Source: Pseudomonas poae
GTDB taxonomy: Bacteria; Pseudomonadota; Gammaproteobacteria; Pseudomonadales; Pseudomonadaceae
Reading direction: 5' to 3'
Assembly (NCBI RefSeq): GCF_001439785.1
Contig: NZ_JYLI01000002.1
Coordinates: 1-64,000 of the forward strand
DNA: 64,000 bases
The notes beneath the pieces were generated by a model. That model worked only from the letters and a program-made list of their open reading frames with translations. It did not search any database and was not told the origin of the DNA. Every line of letters begins with the position of its first letter. Within the stretch, counting starts at the first letter, position 1. The translations under genes and the position numbers were made by a program. Positions 1 through 7,711 of the stretch are shown piece after piece.

Positions 1-127
1 GCGATATCAGCCATTTTTTGATGCATCGCTATAACTGGATTAGGCCTCATCAATTCAACGATGGGTTGGCCCCAGCGCGGGCCGAGGAAAAACTTAACGT
101 CGTGTCCGGGATTAGTTGACCACTACA
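1..127 (+). mobile_element. right end of an IS3-family insertion sequence (partial)
   Basis: The window opens inside the last codons of a transposase, and the element appears to end at 127. Bases 111-127, read on the minus strand, give TGTAGTGGTCAACTAAT, which has the TG... start typical of IS3-family terminal repeats, and the TGTAGTGGTCAA form is one I recall from Pseudomonas IS3 elements. The left end and the target duplication lie outside the window, so the boundary is inferred from the repeat and from the abrupt end of the neighbouring protease gene. Confidence 0.7.
3..119 (+). CDS. IS3-family transposase OrfB, C-terminal fragment
   Basis: Thirty-eight codons of the C-terminus are visible before the stop at 117-119. 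The peptide includes YNWIRPHQFNDGLAPARA followed by EEKLNVVSGIS, the usual tail of an IS3-family DDE integrase (rve superfamily), in which a Y-N-x-x-R-P-H motif follows the catalytic Glu. The catalytic residues lie left of the window. The gene probably encodes the strand-transfer subunit, normally made by a programmed frameshift with OrfA. It runs toward the protease gene, which is on the other strand and shares a few bases with the IS end. Confidence 0.75.
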   Translation, partial: DISHFLMHRYNWIRPHQFNDGLAPARAEEKLNVVSGIS

Positions 128-1007
128 TATCGCCATCGAACACTGGAAGACCGTCGCGCTGCTCCTGAACCTCTAGTGCATTTTTTTCGCAGACCTTCTG
201 GTTAAGCTTGTCTCGCTCCAACTGCCAGTTAGTCTCATAGAACTCGACCCACCGTGCCATTGAGCTGTAGTCGACACGTTGACAGATGAAGTTGACTTTT
301 GGCATGTCGTAGAAGCTGTCCTCTCCCTCTTTCGGATTGACATCGAGGGCCTCTTTCACGATTCCCGCCAGCCCATAATGTGTATCCGTACTCCAGAACA
401 CGGCGCCGCCGCTGAGGCCACTGAGACTGCCACGCTCAAGGGGAGTTGGAAGAGCACTGTGGTAGAGGATTTGGTCGCTGTCGTTGCTGGTGCTGACGCA
501 TTCTGCAACTGCCTCAACGCTAGGCATAGATAAACGTTCACCGCCTGCATCTGTAATGGCTTTTTTGTCGATGGTCGGGAAGCCAAACGCCATACCATGG
601 GTAATCGGCCAGGGCATCTCTGCTGTTGGCAGGATCTCGAAGGCTTCTTTCCCCAGCAGCTTCAAAGTGGTTTCACTCACTCGACGCAGAGCCACGTCCG
701 GCTGGCGGTGAGGAAACAATGGCGGTGGCACGATAAAGGGGCCGGAGACCATTGCGCCCTGGTGGGCTGGGCAAAAGTAACTGCCGCCCAACTGACCGGA
801 TTTCGCCAAAACCAAGTCCAGCTCTTCGGGGACGTGTTTGGCAGTCAGGGCATACACGCCTCCCTCGAATCGGACAAAGGTGACCGTGGCCGTGGGCTCG
901 GACGGATTGGGCAGCGGTCCGCGGCCTGGGCGCACCATCCAGGCGCTAATTGCCGCAACGAAGCGGCTGGCGCCTTGCAGATCATCGTGTTTCACAAACT
1001 CGGTCAT
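123..1007 (-). CDS. trypsin-like serine protease, C-terminus cut by an IS end
   Basis: A 294-residue protein with the look of a chymotrypsin/trypsin-fold peptidase. The likely triad is His58 in LTAKHV, Asp104 in PDVAL and Ser199 in GLSGGAVF. I see no signal peptide or membrane segment, so it is probably cytoplasmic. The ATG at 1005-1007 is chosen because AGGAG lies about 10 bases upstream; an in-frame GTG six bases earlier is an alternative. The last Met codon straddles the IS boundary and the stop TAG (123-125) lies inside the IS terminal repeat, so the native C-terminus is probably missing. Stand-alone trypsin-like proteases are frequent cargo of islands and of bacterial conflict systems; a role here is inference. 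The charged tail, about residues 255-285, may form a helix. Confidence 0.6.
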   Translation of the reverse strand: MTEFVKHDDLQGASRFVAAISAWMVRPGRGPLPNPSEPTATVTFVRFEGGVYALTAKHVPEELDLVLAKSGQLGGSYFCPAHQGAMVSGPFIVPPPLFPHRQPDVALRRVSETTLKLLGKEAFEILPTAEMPWPITHGMAFGFPTIDKKAITDAGGERLSMPSVEAVAECVSTSNDSDQILYHSALPTPLERGSLSGLSGGAVFWSTDTHYGLAGIVKEALDVNPKEGEDSFYDMPKVNFICQRVDYSSMARWVEFYETNWQLERDKLNQKVCEKNALEVQEQRDGLPVFDGDM

Positions 1008-1033
1008 AGGCACAGCTCTCCTGAGGGGAGGCG

Positions 1034-1039
1034 ATTATA
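1034..1039 (-). promoter_or_regulatory. -10 element of the protease gene
   Basis: The minus strand reads TATAAT, a perfect -10 hexamer, about 27 bases before the chosen ATG and just upstream of an AGGAG ribosome site. The -35 region is poor (AAGATC-like), so the strength is uncertain. It suggests the protease gene has its own promoter within the island. Confidence 0.4.
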
Positions 1040-1134
1040 CGCCGGCCGCACTCTCGATCTTGGCGGGACTGAAAGCGCCGTCTGATGCGTAGAATGCTGA
1101 GCTGAGCGGGGAAAGTGGATCAAGGAGCTACGCT

Positions 1135-1257
1135 ATGTGGCCTTCAGTCCAGAGATTCTCACTGGCGCTGATGCGATATCTTTTCAGCTACAAGCTGAAA
1201 ACTGCCCCCCCCCATTTTTTTTGGTCAGAAGTTAATCATTTATTGCTGGCGAGTTAA
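1135..1257 (+). CDS. possible 40-residue ORF with a good ribosome site (uncertain)
   Basis: An ATG at 1135 follows AAGGAG by seven bases and reads 40 codons, starting MWPSVQRFSLALMRYLFSYK. I do not recognise it. The frame crosses a run of nine C (1205-1213) and a run of eight T (1214 is A, then T), so it could be the remains of a longer gene broken by slippage, or no gene at all. The peptide is basic and hydrophobic in its first half. It lies between the protease promoter and the transposon end, in sequence that otherwise shows no gene. Confidence 0.2.
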   Translation: MWPSVQRFSLALMRYLFSYKLKTAPPHFFWSEVNHLLLAS

Positions 1258-1270
1258 TTGGGGATAATTT

Positions 1271-1498
1271 ATCGCATTGGCTTTCTAAACGCTTCCAAAA
1301 TTCCTAAAGGCTGGAGGCGTCAACGAAACTAGGGGCGATTCAGTGTGATGGAACATCTTGAGCCCGATTTTGGCGTGGCATATGCAATAGCTGCCCGAAC
1401 AAAATGATGACACGCCTTGTCATGACATTCGGTACAGCTCGACGCTGCTTTCAGTCGCATTAATTTCCAAAAATTCGCATTTAATTCGAAAGCCGACA
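1271..1498 (-). mobile_element. putative Tn7/Tn6022-like transposon end inserted in comM
   Basis: Read on the minus strand from 1498, the sequence starts TGTCGGCTTTCGAATTAA, exactly where comM homology stops. Within it, TCGCATTAATTT (1455-1466) and TCGCATTTAATT (1475-1486) form two direct repeats 20 bases apart, and a third TCGCAT lies at 1272-1277. Ends that begin TGT and carry spaced ~20-base repeats are characteristic of Tn7-like elements, where they bind the TnsB/TniA transposase. comM is a known target of Tn6022/AbaR elements in Acinetobacter. No transposase gene is visible, so the family assignment is inference. Confidence 0.45.
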
Positions 1499-2281
1499 CC
1501 AGTGGCTCAAGGGCGCGAGGCTGACGACCGATTGAATCGCCGCGACTTCCAGCGCTTCCTGCTCACTCAGCGGCGGTAGCAGGCCCGGCAGGCGACTGGC
1601 GAGCAAGGTCTTGCCAGTGCCGGGCGGGCCGCTGAGCAGCAGGTTATGCGCGCCCGCCGCTGCGATCAGCAAGGCGCGCTTGGCCGAGAGCTGGCCCTGC
1701 ACCTCGCTCAGGTCCGGATACGGCTTGTTCAGGTACTGCAAACCGTCTGACTTGTAGGGCTCAATGGGCACCTGTCCATTCAGGTGTGCGACCACCTGCA
1801 GCAGGTGATCCACCGCTATGACCTTCAGTCCCGACGCCAGGCACGCCTCCTCGGCGTTCGCCCGCGGCACTATCACGGTGCGCCCGGCCTTGCGCGCGGC
1901 CAACGCCGCCGGCAACACGCCCTTGACGGCGCGCACCTCGCCGGACAACGCCAATTCCCCGAGGCACTCCACGTCATCGAGCATCAACGCCGGCACCTGC
2001 ACACTGGCTGCCAGAATGCCCAAGGCAATTGCCAAATCAAAACGCCCGCCGTCCTTGGGCAGGTCGGCGGGTGCAAGGTTGAGGGTGATCCGGCGCGACG
2101 GGTATTGCAGGGCCGAATTGAGGATGGCACTGCGTACACGGTCCTTGCTTTCCTTGACGGCGGTTTCGGGCAAACCCACCAGCGTCAGGGACGGCAAACC
2201 ATTGGCCATATGCACCTCGACGGTGACGGCGGGGGCTTCGACGCCAACCTGGGCGCGGCTGTGGACAATGGCGAGGGACAT
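1481..2281 (-). pseudogene. comM: truncated comM/yifB, Mg-chelatase-like AAA+ ATPase
   Basis: The N-terminal half of YifB/ComM, which in transformable bacteria is a hexameric helicase promoting branch migration of incoming DNA. Visible are the N-terminal ChlI-type domain (about residues 20-140) and the Walker A GPPGTGKT at 218-225. Native sequence runs to Trp261; the last five residues and the stop come from the inserted transposon end. Full-length members have about 490-500 residues, so the Walker B, sensor and C-terminal parts are lost and the product should be inactive. The start at 2281 fits the family N-terminus, MSLAIVHSRA. In Pseudomonas the gene normally precedes ubiK-glnK-amtB, as here. 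Confidence 0.85.
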
Positions 2282-2395
2282 GCTCGTTCCTTGAAATGGA
2301 GGACCGCTTTGTGCGGCTTTTTCAAGGGTAGACGAGGCTGGAAAGAGCGAAGCGAGGAGGTTTTACAGAACGTATCCAAGGAGCGACACAGAGTA

Positions 2396-2427
2396 AATGT
2401 GGGCGCGAGCAACCCCGCTCCCACATT
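2396..2427. repeat. REP-like palindrome
   Basis: AATGTGGG and CCCACATT arms enclose a GC-rich centre, matching the Pseudomonas GTGGGAGCGGGGTTGC REP family. It lies between ubiK and the truncated comM, both leftward, and may also help end ubiK transcription. Confidence 0.55.
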
Positions 2428-2445
2428 CTGACCCTGTTGCGTCAG

Positions 2446-2706
2446 TTACTCGGCAGTGGGGGGCAGCCGTGCTTCCAACTCCGCGACCTTCGCCTCCAGG
2501 CTCTCCAGCCGCGCACGGGTGCGGGCCAGCACCACCATCTGGCTGTCAAACTCTTCGCGGCTTACCAGGTCGAGTTTGCTGAAGCCACTTTGCAGCAATG
2601 CCTTGAACTGGCTTTCGATTTCATTGCGGGGCAGCGGGGTGTCGCCGCTGAACAGGCGAGAGGCATGGCCGCTCAGGGCGTCGAGGAAGTCTTTGGGCGC
2701 GAGCAT
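2446..2706 (-). CDS. ubiK: ubiquinone biosynthesis accessory factor UbiK (YqiC/BMFP)
   Basis: An 86-residue protein of the BMFP/YqiC family. In Salmonella and E. coli it supports aerobic ubiquinone synthesis by binding UbiJ and lipids in the Ubi complex. The N-terminal amphipathic part (residues 1-45, MLAPKDFLDAL...) is followed by a C-terminal coiled coil (about 48-80) rich in Leu, Glu and Arg (LARTRARLESLEAKVAELEA), which forms trimers in the family. Length is typical. It stands divergent to glnK across a long regulatory region, and downstream lies the broken comM. The same order is found in other pseudomonads. Confidence 0.85.
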   Translation of the reverse strand: MLAPKDFLDALSGHASRLFSGDTPLPRNEIESQFKALLQSGFSKLDLVSREEFDSQMVVLARTRARLESLEAKVAELEARLPPTAE

Positions 2707-2780
2707 GGGAAATATTCCGGAATAACTGTTGGCCGGCAGTGTATCACGCAGCGTCTATAGTCTTTTTCAACCGCGAGGAC

Positions 2781-2831
2781 GCACGCTTTTCGCGCATCGT
2801 GCCTGGCGCCTGCGCACTGTTTTTGTGCGCA
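2781..2831 (+). promoter_or_regulatory. two NtrC-like binding sites upstream of glnK
   Basis: The strong site is TGCGCAC-N7-GTGCGCA (2811-2831), a dyad close to the NtrC consensus GCAC-N7-GTGC. A weaker one, GCAC-N7-GCGC, starts at 2781, 32 bases earlier, or three helical turns. Relative to the predicted start near 2930 the centres lie near -109 and -141, almost the spacing of the E. coli glnA NtrC sites. Function is inferred from position and sequence. Confidence 0.65.
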
Positions 2832-2902
2832 TTGCCGCCGCCAATCTCCTGCGTGTTGCGGCATATGAGGGCAAAAGGCTGATTTCAGTGATTTTTACGG
2901 AG

Positions 2903-2919
2903 CTGGCAAGGTTTCTGCT
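2903..2919 (+). promoter_or_regulatory. sigma-54 (-24/-12) promoter of glnK-amtB
   Basis: CTGGCAAGGTTTCTGCT has GG at 2905-2906 and GC at 2917-2918 with the obligatory ten-base gap, and matches the consensus TGGCAC-N5-TTGCW well. Transcription would start near 2930, leaving a leader of about 200 bases before glnK; no clear structure was found in that leader. Together with the NtrC-like sites it explains nitrogen-limited induction of the operon. Confidence 0.7.
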
Positions 2920-2958
2920 TAGTCGATCATGACCCATGCACTGATGCAGTCGCTGTGA

Positions 2959-3468
<510 letters not shown>

Positions 3469-3502
3469 GCCGCCAAACCCCAACGCCCCAGGAGAAAACA
3501 AT

Positions 3503-4840
3503 ATGACTCTGCGTAAATTCGCAGGGCTCGGAGCCCTGTTGTCCATCGTAATGCCAAGCCTGGCCATGGCGGCAGACGAAGTGGCGGCTCCAGTCCTCAA
3601 CTCCGGCGACACCGCCTGGATGCTGACCGCCACCGCTCTGGTGCTGTTCATGACCATCCCCGGCCTGGCGCTGTTCTACGGCGGCATGGTCCGCTCCAAA
3701 AATATTCTGTCGGTGATGATGCAGTGCTTTGCCATCACCGGCCTGATCAGCATCCTGTGGGTCGTCTACGGCTACAGCATCGCGTTCGATACCACCGGTA
3801 TGGAACAGGGCGTGGTCAACTTCAACTCCTTCTTCGGCGGCATGGGCAAGGCGTTCCTGGCGGGCGTGACCCCGGCCAGCATCACCGGTCCTGCGGCGCT
3901 GTTCCCGGAAGCGGTGTTCATCACCTTCCAAATGACGTTCGCGATCATCACCCCGGCGCTGATCGTCGGTGCATTCGCCGAGCGCATGAAATTCTCCGCG
4001 ATGCTGATCTTCATGGCCATCTGGTTCACCCTGGTCTATGCGCCGATCGCGCACATGGTCTGGAGCGGTAATGGTGGCCTGCTGTGGGACTGGGGCGTGC
4101 TGGACTTTGCCGGCGGCACCGTGGTGCACATCAACGCCGGTGTGGCTGGCCTGGTAGCGTGCATCGTGCTCGGCAAGCGTAAAGGCTTCCCGACTACCCC
4201 GATGGCTCCGCACAACCTGGGTTACACCCTGGTGGGCGCGGCGATGCTGTGGATCGGCTGGTTCGGCTTCAACGCAGGTTCCGCCGCTGCGGCCAACGGT
4301 ACCGCCGGCATGGCGATGCTGGTAACCCAGATCGCCACCGCGGCTGCGGCGCTGGGCTGGATGTTTGCCGAGTGGATCGCGCACGGCAAGCCAAGCGCAC
4401 TGGGTATTGCCTCGGGTGTTGTGGCCGGTCTGGTTGCCGTTACGCCAGCTGCCGGTACCGTGGGCCCGATGGGCGCGCTGATCATCGGCCTGGCGGCCGG
4501 TGTGATCTGCTTCTTCTGCGCCACCACGCTCAAGCGCAAGCTGGGCTACGATGACTCCCTGGACGCCTTTGGCGTACACGGTATCGGCGGTATCGTCGGC
4601 GCGATCCTCACGGGTGTATTCGCAGCCCCTGCATTGGGCGGCTTCGGCACCGTGACCGACATCGCGGCGCAGGTCTGGATCCAGTGCAAAGGCGTCGGTT
4701 TCACCGTGATCTACACGGCCATCGTGACCTTCGTCATCCTCAAGGTTCTCGACATGGTCATGGGCCTGCGGGTTACCGAAGAGGAAGAGGCCGTGGGCCT
4801 CGACCTGGCGCAACACAACGAGCGTGGTTACAACTTGTAA
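3503..4840 (+). CDS. amtB: ammonium transporter AmtB
   Basis: A 445-residue Amt/Rh channel of the inner membrane that conducts ammonium. A cleavable signal peptide is visible (residues 1-22, ending SLAMA-AD), followed by eleven hydrophobic helices. The twin pore histidines lie in VVHINAGVAG and in DAFGVHGIGG, and the substrate-site Trp/Phe region in LALFYGGMVRSKN. The C-terminal tail (about 25 residues, GLRVTEEEEAVGLDLAQ) is the GlnK-docking segment. The ATG at 3503 follows AGGAG by eight bases. It shares the glnK promoter and ends at a strong terminator. Confidence 0.96.
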   Translation: MTLRKFAGLGALLSIVMPSLAMAADEVAAPVLNSGDTAWMLTATALVLFMTIPGLALFYGGMVRSKNILSVMMQCFAITGLISILWVVYGYSIAFDTTGMEQGVVNFNSFFGGMGKAFLAGVTPASITGPAALFPEAVFITFQMTFAIITPALIVGAFAERMKFSAMLIFMAIWFTLVYAPIAHMVWSGNGGLLWDWGVLDFAGGTVVHINAGVAGLVACIVLGKRKGFPTTPMAPHNLGYTLVGAAMLWIGWFGFNAGSAAAANGTAGMAMLVTQIATAAAALGWMFAEWIAHGKPSALGIASGVVAGLVAVTPAAGTVGPMGALIIGLAAGVICFFCATTLKRKLGYDDSLDAFGVHGIGGIVGAILTGVFAAPALGGFGTVTDIAAQVWIQCKGVGFTVIYTAIVTFVILKVLDMVMGLRVTEEEEAVGLDLAQHNERGYNL

Positions 4841-4856
4841 GCATGCGAAAAAAAAC

Positions 4857-4881
4857 TGCCCGGCTTGCCGGGCATTTTTTT
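4857..4881 (+). terminator. rho-independent terminator of glnK-amtB
   Basis: TGCCCGGC and GCCGGGCA form an eight-pair stem around a two-base loop (TT), followed by seven T. It lies 16 bases after the amtB stop. Confidence 0.9.
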
Positions 4882-5051
4882 GTCTGGCGTTTGTCAGTCA
4901 TAACACGCTGTACCGGTTTTGACCCCGAGTTTGTAATGGGGCGCACTCGGTGCTTTCAAGGGTGCGAAAGTCTTACAGGCATGTAGGCGTATTCGGCACT
5001 TTGTTTTTTCCCAGAGCGCGCTAGAATGCGCGCCGATGGGCGGAGAACTGT

Positions 5052-5477
5052 ATGTGGCAACAGACCCTGATTACCCTGCGGGCCAAGCCCCGGGGCTTTC
5101 ATCTGGTAACGCAAGAGTTGCTTGCCGGCTTGCCTGAATTGAAGACTTGCCGTGTGGGCCTGTTGCATCTGTGGCTGCAGCACACCTCGGCCTCGTTGAC
5201 CGTCAACGAGAATGCCGACCCGGCGGTACGTCGTGACTTCGAACGGTTTTTCAACTCGCTGGTGCCGCAAGGTCGGTCCGGGTTCGAACACAACGACGAA
5301 GGACCGGATGATCTGCCTGCGCACTTCAAGGCCAGCCTGCTGGGCTGCCAACTGAGTCTGCCGGTAAGCGCCGGCCGCTTGGCGATGGGGACCTGGCAAG
5401 GTGTTTATCTGGGCGAGCACCGTGATCATGGTGGTGCTCGTAAAGTCCTCGCCACCTTGCACGGTGAAGAGGCATAA
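5052..5477 (+). CDS. yjbQ: YjbQ/UPF0047 family protein
   Basis: A 141-residue protein of the UPF0047 family, also labelled secondary thiamine-phosphate synthase because E. coli YjbQ shows that activity when overproduced; the physiological role is not settled. The family signatures are [14 protein letters not shown] (about residues 44-57) and [16 protein letters not shown] near the C-terminus, whose His, Glu and Arg residues form the conserved pocket. Length is typical. It is monocistronic between the amtB terminator and sutA. A TAGAAT -10-like hexamer at 5022-5027 may belong to its promoter. Confidence 0.85.
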   Translation: MWQQTLITLRAKPRGFHLVTQELLAGLPELKTCRVGLLHLWLQHTSASLTVNENADPAVRRDFERFFNSLVPQGRSGFEHNDEGPDDLPAHFKASLLGCQLSLPVSAGRLAMGTWQGVYLGEHRDHGGARKVLATLHGEEA

Positions 5478-5519
5478 GCCACTGGAAACCCGGTGGATGT
5501 TGATTTTTTTCCGGCGACC

Positions 5520-5547
5520 TCGACAGGGGGTGAAGCTGGGCTATAAC
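5520..5547 (+). promoter_or_regulatory. sigma-70 promoter of sutA
   Basis: TCGACA (5520-5525), a 16-base spacer and TATAAC (5542-5547) match five of six positions at each hexamer. Transcription would start near 5554, giving a leader of about 26 bases before the ATG at 5580. Confidence 0.55.
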
Positions 5548-5579
5548 TAATCTGCTTTTCGCAAGTCATGAGGTAGAAC

Positions 5580-5912
5580 ATGAGCGACGATGATCTGGAA
5601 CAAGACGACCTCGAAGTAGGTGATGAAGACGACACCGAAGAAGGTCTTGAAGTAGCGGCGGAAGACGTTGCTGACGATGCCGAGGACGGCGGTGCCGATG
5701 ACGCGGCTCCCAAAGCCAAAGGCAAAGCCAAGGCTGCGGTGTCGGTAGACGAGCTGCCAAGCGTTGAAGCCAAGAACAAAGAGCGCGATGCCCTGGCCCG
5801 TGCGATGGAAGAATTCCTCGCAAAAGGCGGCAAAGTGGTCGAGGTCGAACCCAATGTCGTGGCGGATCCGCCGAAGAAGCCGGATAACAAATACGGCAGC
5901 CGACCTATCTAA
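5580..5912 (+). CDS. sutA: RNA polymerase-associated regulator SutA
   Basis: A 110-residue acidic protein. In P. aeruginosa SutA binds RNA polymerase and adjusts transcription, notably of ribosomal genes, during slow growth. The N-terminal 45 residues are almost all Asp/Glu (EQDDLEVGDEDDTEEGLEV), then comes a Lys/Ala linker (PKAKGKAKAA, about 44-53), a predicted helix (SVEAKNKERDALARAMEEFL, about 61-80) and a short tail. This disordered-helix-disordered layout is that of SutA. The position after glnK-amtB-yjbQ also fits. A terminator follows. The assignment rests on composition and context, since the sequence is low-complexity. Confidence 0.85.
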   Translation: MSDDDLEQDDLEVGDEDDTEEGLEVAAEDVADDAEDGGADDAAPKAKGKAKAAVSVDELPSVEAKNKERDALARAMEEFLAKGGKVVEVEPNVVADPPKKPDNKYGSRPI

Positions 5913-5933
5913 GGTCAGCTAGCTGCCTGTAGG

Positions 5934-5962
5934 AAAAAGCCCGCCGTCGCTGCGGGCTTTTT
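5934..5962 (+). terminator. rho-independent terminator of sutA
   Basis: AAAAAGCCCGC and GCGGGCTTTTT pair around a short loop, with a T-run at the end. It is near-symmetric and may also work leftward. Confidence 0.85.
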
Positions 5963-5998
5963 CATGGCGGACACAAATTTATAAATCACCACTAAAGA

Positions 5999-6091
5999 AT
6001 GTGAGAGGGGGCTCGCTTCCGATAGCAGGCTGTCAGTCCATACCTCTGTTGGCTGACCCACTGCTATCGGGAGCAAGCCCCCACCCACAAT
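5999..6091. repeat. REP doublet (REPIN-like)
   Basis: Two inverted REP units, GTGAGAGGGGGCTCGCTTCC and the complement-type GGGAGCAAGCCCCCACCCAC, flank about 30 bases. Both carry the GATAGCAG/CTGCTATC arm. This is the usual head-to-head pair of Pseudomonas REP elements, which are moved by RAYT transposases acting in trans. It lies between two convergent genes. Confidence 0.75.
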
Positions 6092-6117
6092 TGACATTCA
6101 GTGTTGCAACAATCGCG

Positions 6118-6813
6118 TCACTTCCAGCCCGCGAGCACCGCCGGCAGCTCCGTCAAACTACCAATCTCGGCATCAGGACGCTTGTCCGCTTCCCACGCCT
6201 TGCCTGTCGGGTTGAACCACACTGCACGCAACCCGGCCTTCTGCGCGCCGGCAATGTCATCACCAGGATGATCGCCAACATGCACCGCCTCACTGGCATC
6301 CACGCCACCACGCTGTAACGCTTCCTCAAACAAACGCGCATCCGGCTTGGCAATGCCGATGTCTTCGGCGCGTAGCGCAAAATGAAAATAATCCGCCAGA
6401 CCTACACGCTGCACGTCTGCGTTGCCGTTGGTGATCACCCCGAGCAGGAAGTGCTGGCGCAGCGCCTTGAGCATCGGCTCGGCATCGGGGAATACGGTGA
6501 GCTGATGCCGCGCGTGAATGAACGCCTCGTAGCAGACATCGGCCATTTGCGTGGCTTCAGGCTGAGGGTAGCCCGCTTCCTCAAATGCCAGCATCAGCAC
6601 ACGGTGGCGCAGCACGCTGATGCGGTGTTTGAGCTCCGGATGGCGCTGCAACACCTGCTGGCGCAGGCTGGCGAAATGCTCCAGAGGCAGGTCGCCGACC
6701 CTGGAGGCATTGAGCGCTAGCCATTCGCGCATTGATGCTTCGGCGCTGATGATGACGGGTACGTTGTCCCAGAGCGTGTCGTCCAGGTCGAAGGTGATCA
6801 GCTTGATACTCAT
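6118..6813 (-). CDS. yigB: HAD-family phosphatase, YigB-like
   Basis: A 231-residue HAD-IA hydrolase. E. coli YigB, found next to xerC, dephosphorylates FMN and the riboflavin intermediate 5-amino-6-(5-phosphoribitylamino)uracil. Motif I is FDLDDTLWD (about residues 8-16, nucleophile Asp9), motif II is the Thr in GVITNGN, motif III is the Lys in [10 protein letters not shown], and motif IV is [13 protein letters not shown]. The cap domain follows motif I. The gene overlaps xerC by four bases and is the last of the lptM-lysA-dapF-DUF484-xerC operon, the same neighbourhood as in E. coli. The exact substrate is inferred. Confidence 0.85.
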   Translation of the reverse strand: MSIKLITFDLDDTLWDNVPVIISAEASMREWLALNASRVGDLPLEHFASLRQQVLQRHPELKHRISVLRHRVLMLAFEEAGYPQPEATQMADVCYEAFIHARHQLTVFPDAEPMLKALRQHFLLGVITNGNADVQRVGLADYFHFALRAEDIGIAKPDARLFEEALQRGGVDASEAVHVGDHPGDDIAGAQKAGLRAVWFNPTGKAWEADKRPDAEIGSLTELPAVLAGWK

Positions 6814-7709
6814 GAGTCGCCGCCCTTGATGCGTTTGGCCCGTGGATGGGCGCTGTCGTATACCGTTGCCAGGTGTTGGAAGTCCAGGTGGGTGTAGATC
6901 TGCGTGGTCTTGATGTCGGCGTGGCCGAGCAGTTCCTGGACCGCGCGCAAGTCCTGGGAGGATTCGAGCAGATGGCTGGCAAAGGAGTGTCGCAGCATGT
7001 GCGGGTGCAGGTTCTGCCCCAGTTCACGCTCGCCCGCCGCCTTGACCCGCACTTGAATGGCCCGGGGCCCTAGGCGCCGGCCTTGCTGGCTGATGAATAC
7101 CGCGTCGTCCACCGGATTGGCCAGCGCCCTCAGCGGCAGCCACAGTTGCAGGGCTTCGCGGGCCTTTCTGCCGACCGGCAGGACGCGGGTCTTGCTGCCC
7201 TTGCCCAGCACCTGCACCAGGCCGTCCGCGAGGTCCAGTTGATCAAGGTTCAGGCCGGTCAGCTCAGAGAGACGCAGGCCCGAGGAGTAGAACAGCTCCA
7301 GAATCGCCTGATCGCGATGGGCGAGGAAGTCATCCTCCACCGCGCCATCGAGCAACTGCAGGGCGCGGTCCGTGTCGAGTGTCTTGGGCAGGCGCCGCTC
7401 GCCCTTTGGCGGCGACAGGCCATTGGCCGGATCGTGGTCGCACAAGCCTTCGCGGTTCAGGTAATGATAGAGCCCCCGCACTGCCGACAGCAGGCGAGAC
7501 AGGCTACGCGAGGACTGGCCTTGCTGGTGCAACCGTGCGATCAGGCTGCGCAGGGCCTGGATATCCAGGGCTTTCCAGCTACTGACGTGCTGTTTCTCAC
7601 AATAGGCCAGGACCTTGTTCAAGTCCCGCCGGTAGGCCTCAAGGGTATGAGGCGACACCTGGCGCTCGTTGCGCAGGTGTGCGCAATAAGCGTCCAGTTG
7701 CCCGTGCAT
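6810..7709 (-). CDS. xerC: tyrosine recombinase XerC
   Basis: A 299-residue tyrosine recombinase that, with XerD, resolves chromosome dimers at dif. It has an N-terminal SAM-like DNA-binding domain (about residues 1-85) and a catalytic domain with the Arg in SSGLRLSEL, Lys in GKGSKTR, His-x-x-Arg in HMLRHSF, His in LLGHADI and the nucleophile Tyr in QIYTHL. Length and order are typical. It is translationally coupled to yigB and lies two bases after the DUF484 gene, the conserved dapF-DUF484-xerC order. The P. aeruginosa ortholog is also called sss and affects rhizosphere colonisation in fluorescent pseudomonads. Confidence 0.95.
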   Translation of the reverse strand: MHGQLDAYCAHLRNERQVSPHTLEAYRRDLNKVLAYCEKQHVSSWKALDIQALRSLIARLHQQGQSSRSLSRLLSAVRGLYHYLNREGLCDHDPANGLSPPKGERRLPKTLDTDRALQLLDGAVEDDFLAHRDQAILELFYSSGLRLSELTGLNLDQLDLADGLVQVLGKGSKTRVLPVGRKAREALQLWLPLRALANPVDDAVFISQQGRRLGPRAIQVRVKAAGERELGQNLHPHMLRHSFASHLLESSQDLRAVQELLGHADIKTTQIYTHLDFQHLATVYDSAHPRAKRIKGGDS

Positions 7710-7711
7710 GA

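Larger units (their letters stand above)
1014..1480. other. intergenic stretch of the island
   Basis: No convincing gene is present apart from the 40-codon frame noted separately. A perfect hairpin, TTTTCAGCT-ACA-AGCTGAAAA at 1181-1201, is followed by C9 and then T8 and could act as a terminator for rightward transcription. From about 1215 the sequence is markedly AT-richer than the neighbouring chromosome, in keeping with a mobile-element origin. Confidence 0.5.
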
